This document shows, piece by piece, positions 12,661-24,587 of a stretch of 64,000 nt of DNA (its first letter is position 1; the number at the start of each line of letters is the position of its first letter). Under the pieces are notes generated by a model. The model saw only the letters and a list, made by a program, of their open reading frames with translations, had not been told where the DNA came from and did no database searches. Both the position numbers and the translations under genes were made by a program. The stretch is from Ailanthus altissimus. Lineage: Eukaryota; Streptophyta; Magnoliopsida; Sapindales; Simaroubaceae. The stretch spans positions 3,527,001 to 3,591,000 of the forward strand of contig OX327699.1 of the NCBI GenBank assembly GCA_946807835.1. Reading direction: 5' to 3'.

Positions 12661-12842
12661 TGAGTAATACGGGGTCTATTAAACTTTTATTTTAAATTAT
12701 ATTTTAAAAGTGATGTGTCTAATAAATATTAAATATAATAAATAAATTTAAAATTTATATTATTTTATTATTTAATATTTATTTAATATACTTCTTTTAA
12801 AATATAATTTAAGATAAAATTTTAAAATGTCTAGTATTACTC
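12661..12842. mobile_element. MITE with long terminal inverted repeats
   Basis: About 182 bp of extremely AT-rich DNA whose two halves are near reverse complements. The ends read GAGTAATAC and GTATTACTC, and the inverted match continues about 75 bp inward. It is flanked by TAATACTT on both sides (12653-12660 and 12843-12850), a perfect 8-bp duplication, or a 9-bp one with one change if the first T is counted as flank. The long inverted repeats with an 8-9 bp duplication fit a hAT- or Mutator-derived MITE. Confidence 0.8.
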
Positions 12843-13739
12843 TAATACTTATATCAATAAAATAATAAGAAGTTAAACTAATTTTTTTAATTTACTTTTT
12901 ATCTAATACAAAGGTTATTTTAAAAAGCGGCATTTGCTTATTTGATTTTCACTTTCTCTACTTTTTATAACACGAGGGCATTTCATTTCCTCAAAAGATT
13001 TGTGGAAATACGTAACTCTCAATATTAAAGATATAGTCTGTGATTAATTTCTATTTCATAATAGATCTAGAGATGAGAGAAGTGTGGTGCGGTGAAACTT
13101 GGAAGAGTTACAAAATTAAAGTTGAGTTTTTGATAGAGAATATGGTTAAACTTGAATAGCTTTTAGTTACTTTTTTCTTAAAATTTCTTTTGAAGGAGAA
13201 TAGCTTGAGGAGGAACTAAGTATTGAAAATTTAAGAAAAAAATATTATTTTGGTATTTGATTTTATAGATATATAATAACTTATTCTTTATTTTTTTAAT
13301 ATATATTATGTTAATCTTTGGAGGGATGTTTTTAGTAATTTATTAGTTCCACTTTCATTTTTAAATAATTATCATTTTCATCTTATAAGGACTAATATAG
13401 TATATATTAAAAAAGTGAGGATTAAGTTAATATATATTTATAAAATTAATGTATTAAAATGATATTTTTTTAAAATTTAATAATATTTTATACTTTCCAT
13501 AAATCTTTAATAACGCAACCTGAAGAAAACCCACGTTAAATTACTTTTATCTTTTTACACCGAACATAATTTATTTTAGAGAAATTGTCACTTTCATTCG
13601 TGTGGTACTTTCCCTTTACTTAATAAGTATTAATGATAATTATTGATGTGTTTCCTTAAAATTTCCAAAGAAGAAATTTAATAAAACCTGAGGACTATCT
13701 AACCCAAACGAAACTGACTGTTAAAGCTTAAAATAGCCA
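12843..13739. other. AT-rich intergenic DNA
   Basis: No gene or clear repeat seen. Confidence 0.5.
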
Positions 13740-13868
13740 AGTGTACAGTGCTTCAGACAACAAATTTACCTTCAATTTTCATAAATCACCAGCCATTGGC
13801 TTTACATATACAAGCATTGAGCTAGAAAAGAAACAACAGACATAAATGGCATCCAAGAGAGAATCATC

Positions 13869-14098
13869 ACGAACTCCTATGATAAGCAAATTAATGCACC
13901 TACCATTGACAAAGAGAATGAAAATGATGTTGCTTCATGTAACGATGCCTTGCTATTCAGCAATTTTCTTGTCTTTCCCATGGTTCCAAATGCTGTAATC
14001 GAACTTGAAATATTCGAAATCATGGCCAAATGCTCAATTTTCAGAATCTAAGATTGCTTCTCAGCTGCCTACAAAAAAAAAAAAAAAAATCCAGATGT
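13869..14098 (+). pseudogene. Truncated exon-1 duplicate of the methyltransferase gene
   Basis: Close nucleotide match to exon 1 at 10253-10480, including the FSNFLVF and EIFEIM blocks. The match extends upstream (about 13740-13868) over the leader and promoter-proximal region of the intact gene. The start codon reads ACG (13869-13871). About 11 bases are missing after the EIMA block, which shifts the frame, and an in-frame TAA follows. Similarity ends at a 17-base A run (14073-14089) and a short tail; the rest of exon 1 and exons 2-4 are absent. Retention of promoter-side sequence points to a DNA-level tandem duplication rather than a retrocopy. Confidence 0.85.
14073..14089 (+). repeat. Poly(A) tract, 17 bases
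   Basis: Expansion of the AAAAA present at the same place in the parent exon (the KNP codons of the intact gene), close to the breakpoint of the truncated copy. Confidence 0.9.
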
Positions 14099-15179
14099 AG
14101 TTTGTAAAGTTTATTGGTTATATGGCATTTTAGGTAAAGAATAGGGGTACGAACGATAATTTTCAGATGCCAACATTCAAGGGAAAATTTCAAAATTGAT
14201 TCATTTATTTGATTATTATACTATTATAACTAAACTCAACATTTCTATACTATATTGACCAAACACAAATTTTTACCATTTTGCCCTTATTACAAATTTT
14301 TGAAAGCTCTTTCTCTCTCTTACAAAACCCATTTCTCTCGGCAATTTTGTAAAATTGACGGTATCTATTGAAAAAAATTTAAATCGACTTCAAAATCATC
14401 ACATTTTGAATATTAGAAGTAAAATAATCAAAAGTGAAAATGGACGAAAATTTGTGAGTCTTTATTTAAATGTTGTTTTGTTGTGTTTTTGCAATTAGTT
14501 TAAATCTTTAGAATTAGTATTAAGGAGGTGAAAAAGTAGTTGAAAATGAGTTTAAAAAGCCAAAAACGGTGTTAAATGGTCGATTTTGGCCAAAAAATAC
14601 GTCTAACCTATGGCATAAGTGCTGGACGCAAAGCACCATGCATTAAGCATGCGCTGCACATCAGCGTATTGCATGTGTAGTGCAACAATGCGCAACGTGA
14701 GCACAACATGCATTGTGCATGCCAATTGCCACATGGTAATTTATTTTTTTTATAAATATTTTATTTTATTTAATGTATTATTTAATTTAATTTAATTAAT
14801 TATTTAACTGTCCTTTTTTATTTTTTATCACTTTTGATTTTTTCTATTAAATTTTATTTTATTTCATATTTTGTTCAAATTCAAATTTTAGTAATTATTT
14901 AAATTTTATTTTTTAATTAATTTAAATGTGTATTTTTTGAATTTTATGTAATTGCTCATATACTAATAATTGTTTTTTTTAGGTGCTACTAATATTATTT
15001 TAGAAATCACGTAGCTTGTTTCGACCATTGTATGCTTTAGGAGAAGGTATAAGAGTTCTAATAATGATGTTGAGAGATACATTGGATTTTAAAATATCCA
15101 ATGTTAGTTTTTTAAAAAAATAAAATGTGAAACATTATTGAGAAGAGTTTGTTGTATTATTAGAGTTGATCTGGTGTAA
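14099..15179. other. AT-rich DNA left of the MULE relic
   Basis: No intact gene. A stretch from about 14180 (GGGAAAATTTCAAAATTG) to 14300 has the look of a Mutator-type terminal repeat, but I found no matching inverted partner. 14620-14740 is rich in TGCGC/TGCAT words. Confidence 0.4.
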
Positions 15180-16470
15180 TATAAAGTAACTCTCAGATTC
15201 GAAGTTCATTTAAATACTATGAAGTTGAGAACTATTCCACTTGAAAATGATGACGATGTGATCTTTTGGTTGAGCCTACAAAAAAAAGTATTACACCTTT
15301 ATATGTAACACTGGATGTTCGAGTTCCTATATATGAAAATAATTAAGAAGCACTCATCGAGTAGAAATAAGTCTACCCTAATCAATTCATGTCCGCAAGG
15401 GGTAGCAACCAAGTAAGTAGTATATCCCCAACAATTTCAACCCAAGTGTCTTCGCCAAACCCTCTAAATGATTATCATTATTCTTTTTCAATGGTCAATG
15501 AAGACCCAACTTACACATATTATGATAGTCAGATATAAGGACATTTTAGCATTGATATTGGTAATGATATTGATTATGATATTGGTAATGATGATGAAAA
15601 TGATGATGGAGATGACGATGGTTATGAGAATGATGATCATGGTAATGATGTTGGTTATGATGGTAGAAATGATGATGATTATGAAACTGAACCCGATGAA
15701 TTGAGTGGCTTACCATAGGGTAGACAATGTTATCTTTCTAAAACTTTTGTTTATGGGATGCATGATGAGTATGTCAAGTATGTAAGAGAAGATAGGTTAC
15801 AAATAAAAAACCTATTTCAGTTATGCCTACGATACTACCATTTGACTTGAATATACCATAAAAGGCATGTTGTCTTTCTAATTTTCAACACCAAATGAAT
15901 AGGATGTAAGAGATGAGACCTTATGTAACTAAGTATTTGGAAAAGGATGTTAGTACGAGAAAATGGGCTTGATAAGCCGGTGCTTCAGGAAGATACAATA
16001 TCATGACCATTAATATCACAAAGAACATTAATTCAGTTGAAAAAGAAGTAAAAAAGCTTGTTGTAACCAATTTGGTAGAACACATATGAGAGCTAATGTA
16101 GTAGTGATTTTATCGTAGATAAGAGGTGACACAACGTATGACGACTATGTTGATGACTTGGGCACAAGGTGATTAAACACAATGATAAAGCTAGTTGAAT
16201 GGTAATTTACCTAGTAGATAATTCATAATTTGTAATAAAGGATGGCTATAGAGATGGAATAGTAGACATTCCCACGTAAATATACAACTATTCAAAAGTT
16301 TGACTTTCGACAACTAGCTTGTCCTCATGCACTTGCCGTATCCAATCCTGAAATTTTTTAAGTTTTGCTTTATTTATAGGAATTAATCACCCTTGCATGT
16401 CAACTATAGCATCTACTTTCAATTCGATAATTTTTTGAGGTTCTTTCAGAGAGGATTGGTATAAAGAGTG
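15180..16470 (+). pseudogene. Mutator-like (MULE/mudrA) transposase relic
   Basis: Traces of a plant MULE transposase in order on the plus strand. At about 15195-15265 an N-terminal block (NTMKLRTIPLENDDDV type) is followed by an acidic Asp/Asn-rich linker (15540-15715) encoded by a GAT/AAT-rich repeat. A region near 15965-16090 matches the GRYNIMTINITKNINS part of the transposase (compare the family's GxxYNxMTTNIAExxNS). Near 16300-16345 a remnant of the SWIM zinc finger reads FDFRQLACPHALAV. Many stops and frameshifts occur. The catalytic DDE core between the linker and the conserved C-terminal block is largely missing. The 3' side ends near solo LTR B. Confidence 0.75.
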
Positions 16471-16508
16471 TTTCTAACATACGCAGACTTGTACTAATAC
16501 TCATACTT

Positions 16509-18817
16509 TGTAATATCCAATCCCTATTAGTAGTAATTGTGCCTACATTTTGGTATAGAACAATAAAGACACCGTAGGGTTACTCGATTCTAACCTTATT
16601 AGAAATATTTTTTAGGGTGTGCATAGAAAATATTAGACCTAATTTGGTAATTTCACACTCGGTCGGAGCGTCGGACAACCCTAGAATATTTTTAGAATTT
16701 TTCTCTATTGGCTTGGAAAAGGAAAATTTAATTTACTACATGAATTTTCATTTAAGGGTTATGTATGGAACAAGCATTTGTTGAGAAACACAATCCATAT
16801 ATTAGAGAATGGACCAATTAGAGACAATTTCATGAATTGCCAAGTTAGGAATTCTAGTTAGTTCCTTTGACTATTCTAAATAAATAGTTACAAAGGAACT
16901 AATTACATACTTAGTTTTCAACTAATGGCAAATTACAAAAATTAGAGTAAGTTGAGGGAAAAATTGGTCAATTAAGGGAGCACTATATATATAGTAGAAG
17001 TGTGTAGAAATTTCAGGAGATTAAAGCATAACACTTAGAGCAAAAGGAAAGTGTGTATAAATGGTGCCTTATGTATATTGAATGTATATGGTTGATGAAA
17101 AAATAAAAAATGAAGAAAAGGGGACATAATTGTCCATTTTGGTAAGGTGAAGGGCAATTGTATCCAACCAAAGTTATAGGATGTTAAGAAATTTTTAGGG
17201 CGTCGAATGGTGAGTCAGATTAGATTAAATGACTCCGTAAATGAAAATTGGAAAGTAGTATCCCTCCGGGCTTTGTTGCCGATTAGGGCATTTAATAGTT
17301 CAATGAGATTCTAGTGTTTGAATAAGTTCTAAATGTCATTTATGGCATGTAGGTGAAGAAAATCGAGACCGGTAACGGGAGCAGAAATTCGGAGCGAAAT
17401 TGAGCTTGGAGCAGTTGTGAGTGAAAACCTTTCATTTTGTTTATCTTTTGTTTATTATGTTTTCGCATAATTAAATTGCATGATTTATGTGCTTTTAATG
17501 CATAAACATGATTTATGATTTTGATATATGTCTATAGATATGCTTTTACATGTTCAGTTTAAGAAATAGCTTTAAAACTATTGCATTAGTTTCAAAAGGC
17601 CATTGGTACCCTCAGATTATAGTGGTGATAATGGTTTATGACCTGACCGGTATATCCCGTACACATGAGCAGGTTTTGGGGGGTGTGTCACTAACTTCGA
17701 AAATTCGAGTTATCGAGTCATGTGAGTCGCTCTATGTGTACGGGGTATTGTCTCGCTATATGTATGCGATGTAAGATTTCGTTGCATAGCCATTGAGATG
17801 TCTTGAGATGTCACTGTAGGTGCTGCTAGTTGAGGTGCCCCGTGACCTACTCACGTGTGCGGTGCTAGTTGAGTCTCTGCGTGAGTATAGAGCTTTAGGG
17901 TTACCATTGGTACCGTTTAGAAAGAAAATGGCCGAGTGAGGACTTTACTAGTTTTGCGATTTACCGATAGCATTTATGCATTTATATGCATATGGCAGTT
18001 ATTGTGTTATATAGATTTTGGATATTATTTTCTAAAAATGTAGATAAAACCCGCTCGGCAAGATTTCATCAGCATATGATATTAGAAACCGTTTTACAGC
18101 TTTACATCAGTTTTAGAAGCACGATTTATGCATGTACTTTAGAATTTTGCTATCTATGCATAATGTTATTTTATTTGAAATCTTATTTTGCACTCACTGA
18201 GCTCCTTTAGCTCACCTGTTTTGTGTTTTATGTTTTCTAAACCCCCTTCCCAGGTGCAGGTCTCGGTACGCAAGCTGCTGATTCTCCTATTGCCGAGCAG
18301 TGGGCCAAATCTGATGATCATTTTTTTGTACATATAAATGTGCTAAATAGCACCCTTTACTTTATGCATATTAGTTGTAGGCATGTATATTTTGTATGTA
18401 TGTTTTGAACCAACAAGAAGAGATTTCGATATTATGATGATCGTTTTTGCTTTTTATGAGTATGCTCATTTTGTGATTCAAATGAAACTATTGAGTTGTG
18501 TTGGATTTGATTTGGAAAGGACCGGAGGTCCAAATTGGTAGTATTGAGAAGTGTTTGAAATATAAGTGAAATTTCTTTATAGGTTTTATATGGTTTTTTT
18601 GAAAAACAGGAAAAACTCTGCTTGTTTATTTTTTTTAAAATTAAGATGTCATTTTCATGTATATTACAAGATTTTCTTAATAGTAGCAAGAATTAAAAAG
18701 GGGTTCGCCTCACGGAAATTTCTCAACTTACCTAGTTATATTCTGAAGAACTTCCGTCGAGGTGCCCGGCAGGGCCGCTGGGACCTACAGTAGAGGGTCT
18801 TAGGGTGGTTCTTGTCA
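16509..18817 (+). repeat. Solo LTR B, Tekay-like family, internally deleted
   Basis: Starts TGTAATATCCAATC and ends CTTGTCA, colinear with the other D-type LTRs but about 460 bp shorter. The missing part lies just after the TATA region (about 16983-17065), with the junction near GTGTGTATAAATGG. No primer-binding site follows and no interior is attached. Flanking 5-mers (TACTT and AAGTC) do not match, so it may not come from a simple same-element recombination. Confidence 0.9.
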
Positions 18818-19006
18818 AAGTCAATAAAGAAACTATAGCCAGAGGGATTTTAGGGTAAGCTTGAAAGTCCGTTTATTTATAAATTTTCATCTAGTAAATT
18901 TTTTCTAAAAGGAAGGTTATATAGCTTTCGGGTGGATCCCTTTAAAGGTTTAGAAAAGAATCCTTATAGATGGAAAATACTGGTGAAATATCTAGTGATG
19001 AGAATT
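18818..19006. other. Short spacer between solo LTR B and element J
   Basis: Nothing recognised. It may be the host DNA into which the 19-44 kb nest was built. Confidence 0.4.
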
Positions 19007-19018
19007 TGTTGGAGTTAG

Positions 19019-21797
19019 TGTAATGCCCAGTTCCCATGAATAGTCAGATACCTAGAATTTCAGTATTTGACGATTAAGGAACCATAGAAGTTTTAGATTT
19101 TGACCCTTCTTAGACCATTTTGTTTAGTGTTTACGTGAGCCGTAATTGACCCAATTGGGTAATTTCATAGTAAATTTGAGCATTGGGTACTCACCGAGTA
19201 TTTTTGAAATTTTCGATTGACTAAGTAGTAAAATTTCAACATTTGTACCAATAATTTTTTGTATAAGCATTACACCCTAAGCAAGTTATTTTTGTTGGAT
19301 AAGTATGTGTATTGTAAGACATATGGACCAATATAATTGGGAAAATTACATATATTAGTCTATTATATTTTATTTTATTAGTTATTAGTAATAATTATTA
19401 AATTATTGGCAACCAATCAAAGGCTTTTTAATTGGAGGCCTAAGTAGCAATTTTTAGGTATATATATAAATGCCAAGTGTTTTATTTCAAAGAATTGTTA
19501 AGAAAAAAAATAACAAAAGAGAAAGAGAGAGAGAGAGAGAGAGAATTTCGGCCATGAAGAGGGGAAGGAGATGAACAATGATACCCATGAAATTTCTAAG
19601 CCAAATCAAGGAATCCACACTAAATTCAAGTTGTTTCCAAGTGCCTAAGCAAGATTCAAGGGTGGATTAAAGGTAAATTTACTTTAAAAAATGAGAATTT
19701 CAAACCCTATAATAGTAAATTAGGGTTTTTGTATAACTGAACTTCAATTGAATAAATTTAGGTCATTAGAATGAAGTTGGGGGAGTAGATAAGACCATAG
19801 ATAAGAAGAAATTTGAAAAATGGTAAAAATCCCATTTCGGTCATTTTGGCCATTTTTGGATTTTTAGTGGTACAAGTGTAATTAGCTAAAATTGAGAGTT
19901 AAGAATGAATTCTAGGACCCTTAAGATGAGTTTTGATCGGTGAAAATCAAAATTATGATATGGGAGATAATGGTCATTTATGACAAAGATTAGGGATAAT
20001 TATGTCCAAAGAAAATTATAAGGGATTATGGACCTTTTTGACAAAAAATGATAGTTTGTGTATAAATTGAGATTGCTGGGGGTAAAATTATAAATTTAGA
20101 AAGGAATTTTGAAGATGGCCAAAAAATGTATAATATGGGTATTTTGGTAATTGTCCCATTTTAGGGAGACTAAAATGTAATTTATGCTTTGTAGGTGCCG
20201 AAGGTTGAAACCAGTGAAATGATAAGCCCAAAAAAGAAACTTTAGCGTAAGATAGTTGGTGAATGGGAAAACAATTAAAAGAAATGAAATGCAATTTATT
20301 TTAAATTATTTGTATTTATGTACTTTTTGATTTAAATGTTGTTGTTTCTGGTAATTTACTCAAATTACATGATTTTTAAGAATTAAGGAAAGCATAGTAA
20401 TATTTTGTTTGATATTCTTGATATAATGAGAATTGAATATTACTGCAAAACTTTAGAATTACAGTTCACTATTTCCAACAATTTAGAGATTTATTTTTCA
20501 GCAGCAAGAAACAAATTTTAGAAATTTACATATCAATTTCAAGAAACAGTTTTTAAATACTATCAGTTTTCAAAGGCTAGTGGTACCCCATTTATCAGTT
20601 ATCAGATTCAGATCCCTATGGGGATAATATAGACCCGGCCGGTACACCCCGTATGCGTGGGCAAGTTAGTCAGTTGGGTTGAGTATTACTAACTTCAGAG
20701 AGTCAGGGTGTCGAGTCAGTGGGTCACTTATGCTACGGGTTGTTGTCTCACTATATGTCTGCGATGTATATTCCGCCACATAGATAGTGAGATGTCTCAG
20801 ATTTATCAGTTTATTAGATTGGTCACAGTTGTTGTTGCTAGCGGAGACCGCCCTATGACCGACTCATTTCGTCAGCTACATCGATGAGTGGGTCCAACAT
20901 TAGGGTAGCCATTGGTGCTTTCCAGACAGACTAGAATCGAACGGAAGTTTTAAACAATTGTATGAGATATGTAGTTTTTTCAGTAAATACAAATGTTTGT
21001 TAATAATGTTTACAGATTTCAGCAATAGTCTATTAAGTTTTAAAAATCTTAAATAAAGAAAACCGCTCGGTAGAATTTTACCAGTATTCAAGATTTAGAA
21101 ACGATTCGGAACATTTTTCAATACTTTTTAGAATTTTCAATACGTTTCCACAATTATTTAGATTTCACACTCACTCATTGAGTTTATCAACTCACCATTT
21201 GTTTTCGGTGTTTTTATTTTTCCCCTAGGTACAGTCAGCAGCGTACAGCCTACAGTTTTTCCTATGGATCAGTAGTGGGCTAGCCCTACAACGATCTCAT
21301 GTGCATGTACAGAGCTATATGTATACATTTAGTGCATATACATGTATCATATTTAGTTTTGCATTGTATAGCATGTATAACAGATTTTGGAACCAAAATA
21401 AATATTATGCCTTTTTGAAATGGTTGGTTTTCTTGCTATGGATGTCTGTTGGAGTATGCTCAAGAATGCCTATGTTGATTTATTTGAAAAAGGACGGGAG
21501 GTCCCCTTTACAGCTAAGGGATGTGAGAAATATTGAAGTGGATTTTCTGCAGGTTTAAAGAATATAGATTTAAAAAAAAATAAGGGAAACTCTGTCCGTT
21601 TTAATCCAGGATTTTTAGAAAAAATAAAAATTTTCCCGTGGTTATGAGAATATATCAGAAAGAAATTAAAAGATATTTTAGGGTTTATCTCATGAAATTT
21701 CCTTGGGTTGATAGCTGACTTTGGGAAGCATTCTGTTGGGGTGCTCGGCAGGGCCTACCTAGGACCACATTGTAGGATTCTGGGTCAGGTTCTGTCA
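19019..21797 (+). repeat. 5' LTR of element C (2779 bp)
   Basis: TGTAATGCCC start, TCTGTCA end, followed by the primer-binding site. It has a TATA box near 19458-19470, a (GA)n run at about 19524-19545, and the paired stem 20645-20658 with 20730-20742. It is colinear with D-type LTRs at lower identity, forming a second subfamily. Confidence 0.93.
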
Positions 21798-21800
21798 GAG

Positions 21801-21812
21801 TGGTATTAGAGC
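21801..21812 (+). other. Primer-binding site of element C
   Basis: TGGTATTAGAGC, one change from the initiator-Met tRNA complement, three bases after the LTR. Confidence 0.85.
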
Positions 21813-21944
21813 AGGTTTTTGATATTTTGAGTTAAATATTTATTTTGGGTTGGATTTTTGTGAGTATGTCATGCATTTTCAGCATTAAGAAAATTACCTT
21901 TCATGTATAATTAATCGTGTTTCGTTACTGATATGCACAGAAGT

Positions 21945-23260
21945 ATGCATCGTCGTGGACGATCACCTATCAGGAGAGTCGCTGCTTGGGTTGCAGTACC
22001 TGAACCAGAACGAGTTAATGAGTCAATAAATGCCACGGGACCACCAGCCCCTCCGGAGTCACCTCAGTGTATGGAGTTACAAGGTGGAGCTATGCATATA
22101 ACACAGATGGCTCAGATGTTAGCTGTCGCAATTCAGCAACCGAGAGAGTCAGGGGTATCGTTAGAGCGCGCCAAGAAATTAGGCGGCACGTCATATGATG
22201 GTTCCGAAGATCTAGAGAGAGCATTATCATGGCTGGAGAACAATGAAGAGATTTTTTTGATTATGGGGTGCTCCGAGGACTAGATGGTCTCTTACTCAGT
22301 GTTCCTGCTCAAGGAGAGAGTAAAAGATTGGTAGAGGGCGCTATAGAGGAGGCACATAGAAGGTATATCTTGGGCATTATTCAGAAGAGAGTTATTGGGC
22401 AAGTTTTATCCTAAAAGTTATAAGGATGCTCGGATAGAAGAGTTCTTTAAATTGGAACAGGGATCACTGTCAGTGGCAGAATATGAGAAGAAATTCTCAG
22501 AGCTGATTCGATTTATAGTAAATGATGAAGAGCAGAAAGTTAGTAGATTTGCCGTAAGACTTAATCCCAGGATACGAACACATGTTGCTCCCGTCTTTCA
22601 CACTCAGTATGGAGCACTAGTGAAGGCACCGACCAGATTGAAGAGGAGTATGGCAGCCATCCTTAGGCTATGTTAGCAGAGTCTAAAGCGTAGCTGGACG
22701 GGTAGTAATCAGGGAGGCCCAAGTAAGGTGATGGGGATCGAGGAGAGATCTGTAGGATCTAGTAGCCAGAGGCCTAGTTGAGGAGATCAAACCCAGTCCA
22801 GCCAAGCCTCAGTACGCACACAGTCAGCAGGATCTAGAGGCGGCCGAGAGGGTATGAGGAGGTTCCTGGCATGCAGTAGGTGCGGGAGATCTTATATAGG
22901 GGAGTACAGAATAGGGACCACCGGCTGTTACAAATATGGACATGAGGACCACTTGATGAGAGATTGCCCTAATGTGACGCTTAGTGGCAGATATGAGAAC
23001 AGAGTCCCAGTCCAGGGACAGAGTAGTGTAGGCCAAGTACAGGGCAGAGAAAGTGCTTCATTCAGAGGACCCAATAGATCAAGTCAGTCTAGTAGAGGAG
23101 TTGGTCGTGGTGAGGGTTTAGGAGGACAATCGGGTAGACCTCATACCCAGGCCAGGGTGTTTGCGGTGACACAGCTGGAGGCAGAGGTGACACCAAATGT
23201 AGTCACAGGTACACTGTCGGTATTTAATCCAGATGCTCATGTATTGATTGATCCTAAGCT
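21945..23260 (+). pseudogene. gag relic of element C
   Basis: Retrotransposon capsid gene. The start at 21945 (MHRRGR) matches the gag start of element D. The capsid region contains the SWLENNEEIF, FYPKSYKD and EQGSLSVAEYEKKFSEL blocks (about 22230-22500). At about 22929-22968 a zinc knuckle has lost one cysteine (CYKYGHEDHLMRDC). An in-frame TAG lies at 22281-22283, with further stops before 22395 and at 22674. The pieces at 21945, 22395 and 22854 are in one frame. Read in that frame, the protease active-site region near 23250-23275 shows DPK where the family has DPG, so it would be inactive. Pol follows. Confidence 0.88.
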
Positions 23261-24587
23261 ATTCACTCATTTGTATTTATGAGATTTGTAACAATTATGG
23301 GCATAGTGCCTCAATTATTAGAGGAGAGTGTAGCTATATCTCTTCCTACCGAGGAGGTTATGGTGGCTGATAAATTGTGCAGAAATACTGGCATTAGTAT
23401 TGAGGGTCAAGAGTTTTTAACAGATCTGATTATCTTGGATATTAAAGATTTTGATGTGATTCTGGGAATGGATTGGTTGTCAACCTATCAGGCCACGGTA
23501 GATTATTTCAGGAAGGAGGTTCAGTTATATAAGTCGGGGGAATCTGAGGTCAATTTATAAGGGACTCAGAGAATTCTTCCCACTAGTATCATATCAGCAA
23601 TTAAAGCAAGGAAGTTGTTGAGGAAACCGTGTCAAAGCTATCTTGTATATGCCATTGAGGCTAGAGACGAAGGTATGAAATTGGAAGATATCCCAGTAGT
23701 TAGAGAATTTTTGGACGTGTTCCTAGATGATTTACTAGGATTGCCCTTGATAGAGAGGTGGAATTCAAAATAGAACTAATCCCTGGTATGAAACCAATAT
23801 ATAAGGCACCTTACAGATTGGCTCCTTCTGAGTTGAAAGAATTGAAAGTGTAGATGAAGGAGTTAGTGAATAAGAGCTTTATTCGCCCGAGTACGTCCCC
23901 ATTGGGAGCGTCGATATTATTTGTGAAAAAGAAAGATAGAAGTATGCGATTGTGTATTGATTACCAAGAACTCAATAAGGTAACAGTACATAATCAGTAC
24001 CCACTTCCGAGGATCGACAATTTATTTGATCAGTTACAGGAGCCAGAGTATTCTCTAAGATAAATATGAGGTCCGACTATCATCAGCTAAAGATACGGGA
24101 ACAAGATGTTCTTAAGATTGTCTTCAGGACTCGTTACAAGCATTATAAATTTCTAGTCATGCCTTTTAGGTTGATGAATGCCCCAGCTGCATTTATGGAT
24201 CTGATGAACCAGATTTTTAAGACATTTTTGGATCGGTTTGTAGTGGTATTTATTGATGACATACTGATCTATTCACGTAGCAAGGAAGAGCATGCAGAGC
24301 ACTTGAGGGTAGTTCTATAGACTTTAAGAGAACATCGATTATATGCCAAGCTTAGCAAATGCCAATTTTGGCTGGATAAGGTTACATTCCTAGGGCATGT
24401 TATCTCGGCAGACGGGGTGTCAGTAGATCCTCAGAAGATCGAGGCTATACTGAATTGGAAGCATCCCATAAACGTAACTGAGGTTCATAGTTTTCTGGGT
24501 TTGGTTGAATACTATTGGAAATTTATGAAAGGCTTTCTAAGATAGCCGCCTCGCTGACTAAGCTAACTAGGAAAGAAGAGAAATTTG
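23261..24587 (+). pseudogene. Protease-RT relic of element C (interrupted by LTR K)
   Basis: The C-terminal protease part (FDVILGMDWLSTYQ) is at about 23450-23490. RT spans about 23854-24580 with [22 protein letters not shown], then the DYHQLKIRE and [10 protein letters not shown] blocks (catalytic FIDD near 24252). Pieces lie in three frames, and stops occur at 23558, 23851, 24061 and 24318. The copy is cut after the KLTRKEEKF segment by LTR K; the same line of protein sequence resumes at 26767. Confidence 0.9.

Noticed and set aside
15468..15704. Met-rich 78-residue open frame
   Set aside because: It is the out-of-frame reading of the GAT/AAT repeat in the MULE acidic linker; low-complexity artefact.
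19019..21797. LTR of C being a chimera with a swapped promoter half from another family
   Set aside because: On closer reading it is colinear with D-type LTRs from start to end at lower identity, so two subfamilies suffice.
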